Origin: Thecaphora thlaspeos
Taxonomy: Eukaryota > Basidiomycota > Ustilaginomycetes > Urocystidales > Glomosporiaceae
Direction of reading: 5' to 3'
Assembly (NCBI GenBank): GCA_900291925.1
Contig: UWYS01000001.1
Location: 1,302,001-1,366,000, forward strand
DNA: 64,000 bases
Shown here: piece by piece, positions 61,082 to 64,000 of the stretch
How positions within the stretch are numbered: the stretch's first letter is position 1
Layout: every line of letters begins with the position of its first letter
The notes under the pieces: generated by a model
What the model was told of the DNA's origin: nothing
What the model saw: the letters and a program-made list of their open reading frames with translations, nothing else
The model's database searches: none
Program-made: the position numbers and the translations under genes

Positions 61082-62889
61082 CTATGCCGACGCGGGTACA
61101 GATGCGGGCGCAGCCGCAAGTCGATCGCCAAGTTTCTCCGTCGGGTAGGTTGAGGTCGGTACAGCGGCCACCTGCTGCTGCTGCTGCGTCTGACCCTGAC
61201 CCTGACCCTTTTCTAGGTCGGCGGTGGGGACGGATTTCGTCAGGGCGGCAGCGACGTCGTCCGTGACCTTAAACGAGCAGCCAGCGCGCTTCTCGATGTT
61301 GGCCCGCCACAGCGTCTGGATGACAAACTGCGGCAGCATCCAGTACCTCCACGTCGCCCACCGGAAGAAGAGGCCGACCTCTTCCTGCCGCGTCGTCGCA
61401 AAGTCATCGGCCATTTCCTTGCGAAGATCCTGGAAGAGCGCCGTCTTGTCCGTCAGGACCGCCTTGACGCCCCAGCGCGTCGCCTCGATCATCTCATCCT
61501 TGCGGTTGACCGTCCAGACGTAGATGTCCTTGCCCGCCTCCTGGGCGTCGGCGATGAAGGCCTGGCCGTCGGAGCCGACGAGGCAGGCAAAGTACATGCT
61601 GAATCCGGAGCAGTCCTTCCAGAAGAACTCGCGAGCGGTGGCGGGAGAGGCGCCGATGTGGATGCGCTTCATCGACGGGACGTTGGCTAGCGCTGATCGC
61701 AGAAACTTGGGGTGCCAGAGCCCGAGGATAAGGCGGGGCGCCAGGTCGGTCTGGTATTCGGGGTACGACTCGACAATGTCGCGCATCAGCGGAAAGAGGC
61801 GATCCGGGTCGTTGTCGGGCTTGATATCGAGCTGCGGCCAGAGAAGCGTCGGAAATTGATATCGGTTGAGTCAGCACGTTGAGGGTCACACGCCCTTCCC
61901 CCCTCTCTTCAACTGCGGCTGGCGCAGCGAGACTCACGTTGAGCTTCACATGCTTGCAGTCGGGGCGCATGAGCAGATCGCAGATCTCCTTGAATGTTGG
62001 GATCTGCTGGCGAGGCTCCTTGAGCGTCCGCACGTGTTCCACGCCCTGCTCGCCGTAATAGGCATGCTGGTAGATGAGGCCCTTGCCGTCGGTGGTTCTT
62101 TCGAGCGACGGGTCGTGGAACATGACGATGACGTTGTCCGTGGTGATATGGACGTCTGTCGAGTGGGCGAAGCGTGTGTTGATGAGCGCGACGTTGCGAA
62201 GAGTTTTTGGAGGCGATAGCGTCGAGACGAGACGAGGGGGAGGATTGACCGAGGGAGGGGGGAAAAGAAGAGCAGAAAAGAGCAGAGATGAGACGAAGCC
62301 CAATGGCTACTCTCGCGCGCAGGGTCGAGCGTTCCGTGTCCGCCGAGCCTCCTCCGCCGAAACCATAAGCCAACTTCCGTCATCGGCCCTTTCCCTCCCT
62401 CTGTGTTTCCCTTCGGAGGCCCTGGTGGCGTTCGTAATGCCCGTGTGTCCGCCTCCTTCGCGGAGCGTCGAGGGGCTCGTCGAGCAGGTCCTAAGAGACA
62501 TCGAGATGAGATTGAAAAGCAAGTCGGGCACCGAGGACACTAACCGCTTTCGAGACCTTCGGAGCCGTCCTGGATCGCCTTTTCGAAGCTGGCGATGGTG
62601 TTTTCCGGGTAGGTCGCCGAGGCCTGTAGCAGCAAGAAGAAAGGGAATGTAGCTTCCTGCGTCAGCCTTCAAGCCTCCGTAGCGCTTGTCTGTCTGTGGC
62701 TCTGAACTCACGCCACGGTGTCCCCTGGATCGCCAGACACGCAGAGCAGCATCGTGGAGTATTCCGTGCGGAGAGAGGTGTCAGCCGCGCCATCGACCGC
62801 CGCACTCGAAGAGGCGGAAAAAGTCTGCGTCATACAGCCGTCAGAGGATCTACTCACCAGCATTCGGGCATAGATGGCTGAACGTTCAT
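61082..62889 (-). CDS. Glycerophosphodiester phosphodiesterase (Pgc1-like)
   Basis: GDPD-family phospholipase C-type enzyme. The yeast homologue Pgc1 degrades phosphatidylglycerol on lipid droplets and mitochondria. Five exons: 62858-62889, a 13-nt microexon 62712-62724, 62545-62623, 61938-62155 and 61082-61831, total 363 residues. Splicing through the microexon reads MPECWGHRGASATYPENTIASFEKA, the family's catalytic opening (HRG, then PENT). It is followed by GLESDVHITTDNVIVMFHDPSLERTT with the metal-binding Glu-Asp and second catalytic His, then KLNLDIKPDNDP across intron 4, LILGLWHPKFL, FSMYFACLVG and VWTVNRKDEMIEATRWGVKAVLTD. ATG 62889 gives MNVQPSMPECW; ATG 62871 is also possible. A Gln-rich stretch and Ala/Pro tail end the protein. 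An upstream TM-encoding exon (63213 and above) could alternatively splice to 62877. Confidence 0.9.
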
Positions 62890-63486
62890 CCTGAAAGACT
62901 TTGTGATGGGTCGCATGACTGCAGGCAGTGGTGCAAGGATGCGTCGTGGAGATCAGATGATGGTGAAGAGGGTTTAGTCGGAGTGGCGTGGAAAGACGAT
63001 GGGCGCAGGGAAAGTGGAGACAAAGGACGAAGCGAGGGAGAAGAAGGTGTAACAGGAATCAACATATGACCGGGGACGTCTGCGAGGGTCCGGGAGCAGG
63101 GAGCGGCGTACTGTAAAGGAGATGGGCTGCTGCTACTGCAGCAAGCATAGCGACAGTAGCGCAGAACTGTGCTGCTTGCTTTGGAGCAACAATAGCGACG
63201 GCGACGACTTACGCTTTGCGGTGTTGCGAGGTGGGCGGGCGTGGTCTGGTGCAGCTGGCGGCGTGCGGCGAAGCGCTTGGCTTTGATTGCGGCTGGGACG
63301 AGGAGCCCTTTGACTAGCCCGGCGCCGAGCAATAGAAACAGGACCAACGCGGGAGAAAGGTGGGAGGCTAGCAGTGACCGGTCTGCTGCGAGAGGAGACG
63401 GATGGGTGCGGGGGAAGTCGGTGGAGAGGTGGAGGAGGTGGTCGAAAGCTAGGGAGGATGAGGAAGGTGGGAGGGAACGTGCGCAG

Positions 63487-63526
63487 TTGAACGGGATCGG
63501 GATCGGGATCGGGATCGGGATCGGGT
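63487..63526. repeat. (GGGATC)n hexanucleotide repeat
   Basis: Five to six perfect copies of GGGATC. Not telomeric (fungal telomeres are TTAGGG-like). It generates spurious Gly-Ile or Asp-Pro dipeptide ORFs. Confidence 0.9.
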
Positions 63527-63930
63527 CGAAAGAGGAGCTGATGGAGGCGGGAGGTGATGATCATGGTTCAGAATGAAGGGGTGCTGGCTGGTGCTATGTA
63601 TGTCACTAGCTGTGCTCCTGCTCTGCCCGGGAGCGGAGCGCCGTTTGCAGCGAGGGTGGGAGCAGAAAACGAGGTGGGAGGGTGGTGGTGGTGGCACCTC
63701 TGCTGTTGGAGCCCAAAGCACGGTGACGGCTGCTTAGCCGGCCCCCTGTCCGGCCTCTTTCGCCGCCAATCTTTTCTCTCTCTCTTTTCGCCTTTGCACC
63801 CAGGGTCCTGGCCTGCTCTCGCCCTCGCCCTCGCCCTCGCTCCCGTTCCTCTGGCCACGAAACAAGGTTGCTCGAGGCGCACTGGCCCGACCTGCCGCCC
63901 ATCCCTTCCGGGCCGGGCCGGGCCTGGCCT

Positions 63931-63958
63931 CGGGCTCTCTCTCTCTCTCTCTCTCTCT
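63931..63958. repeat. (CT)n microsatellite
   Basis: About 13-14 CT dinucleotides near the end of the window, in a pyrimidine-rich setting. Confidence 0.9.
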
Positions 63959-64000
63959 GCCTGGCGTGCCTGCCGTACTGTAACCTCCCCTCGTCTGCCC

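Larger units (their letters stand above)
62890..64000. other. Upstream region with simple repeats and a hydrophobic open frame
   Basis: Minus-strand frame 63213-63347 encodes a hydrophobic segment (LVLFLLLGAGLVKGLLVPA) followed by a basic KAKRFAARRQLHQ and ends at a good donor (GTAAGT at 63212). It has no ATG in frame. It could be an internal exon of an alternative first part of the phosphodiesterase transcript (phase 0 into CCA TCT ATG at 62877). Also present are (GGGATC)n at about 63490-63525, a GCCCTC repeat near 63816-63840 and (CT)n at 63931-63957. No separate gene is supported. Confidence 0.35.

Noticed and set aside
63487..63526. Telomere-like repeat
   Set aside because: The unit is GGGATC, not TTAGGG, and it lies inside unique sequence with only a few copies.
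1..64000. CRISPR arrays, insertion sequences, phage or integrated viral genes
   Set aside because: No spaced direct repeats, transposase, reverse transcriptase or viral protein signature seen; all repeats are simple tandem arrays.

Overview
The window is 64 kb of GC-rich eukaryotic nuclear DNA and most likely comes from a basidiomycete fungus. A smut-like Ustilaginomycotina lineage is plausible but not proven. The evidence is compact genes with a few short introns (about 44-165 nt, usually GTGAGT/GTAAGT donors and CAG/TAG acceptors), a serine tRNA with an intron next to the anticodon, and fungal-specific families: PalI/RIM9, RCR, D-arabinono-lactone oxidase, a SidF/Fer5-type siderophore acyltransferase, a Zn2Cys6 factor and Pgc1-type phosphodiesterase. 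I rebuilt gene models by hand, checking splice consensus and reading frame at each junction. Joined exon lengths come to a whole number of codons except where I report a frame break.

Layout. 1.9-2.9 kb: PalI-like membrane protein with a broken tail frame. 4.9-5.5 kb: RCR-like PY-motif membrane protein. 6.5-8.8 kb: enlarged D-arabinono-1,4-lactone oxidase. 9.8-10.7 kb: mitochondrial YCII-domain protein. 11.7-14.5 kb: old-yellow-enzyme reductase tail-to-tail with a quinone oxidoreductase. 14.9-18.8 kb: siderophore-type acyltransferase tail-to-tail with a DHA1 drug exporter. 20-22.2 kb: large disordered protein. 23.8-26.3 kb: damaged Zn2Cys6 regulator, probably a pseudogene. 29-30.4 kb: universal-stress-protein gene. 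31-31.8 kb: molybdopterin synthase large subunit. 31.9-34.3 kb: mitochondrial AAA-like protein with degenerate Walker motifs. 34.7-37.1 kb: MCT-1/TMA20 and an NDUFAF6-like factor. 37.4-39.9 kb: wax-ester/diacylglycerol acyltransferase preceded in the same frame by a long low-complexity ORF. 43-46.7 kb: 3-hydroxyacyl-CoA dehydratase and a PAQR/HlyIII protein. 48-49.9 kb: DHA2 exporter with a frame break. 50.8 kb: tRNA-Ser(CGA). 51.2-54.7 kb: zinc-less alcohol dehydrogenase and an alpha/beta hydrolase. 55.8-60.5 kb: MAPEG protein, peroxisomal acyl-CoA synthetase and mitochondrial AUH-type hydratase. 61-62.9 kb: glycerophosphodiester phosphodiesterase with a 13-nt microexon.

How the genes relate. 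Most are ordinary housekeeping genes in no shared pathway. Two groupings stand out. The acyltransferase and drug exporter at 14.9-18.8 kb resemble the acylase/exporter part of smut ferrichrome A clusters. The lipid/acyl-CoA group (WS/DGAT, HACD, SKL-tagged acyl-CoA synthetase, AUH hydratase, MAPEG, Pgc1-like phosphodiesterase) is spread over 37-63 kb. Several otherwise conserved genes carry a single net frame change. These may be real lesions or assembly indels and should be checked against reads.

I found no CRISPR array, insertion sequence, rRNA or recognisable virus. Long gene-free stretches (26.3-29.0 and 39.9-43.0 kb) hold only simple repeats and incidental ORFs.
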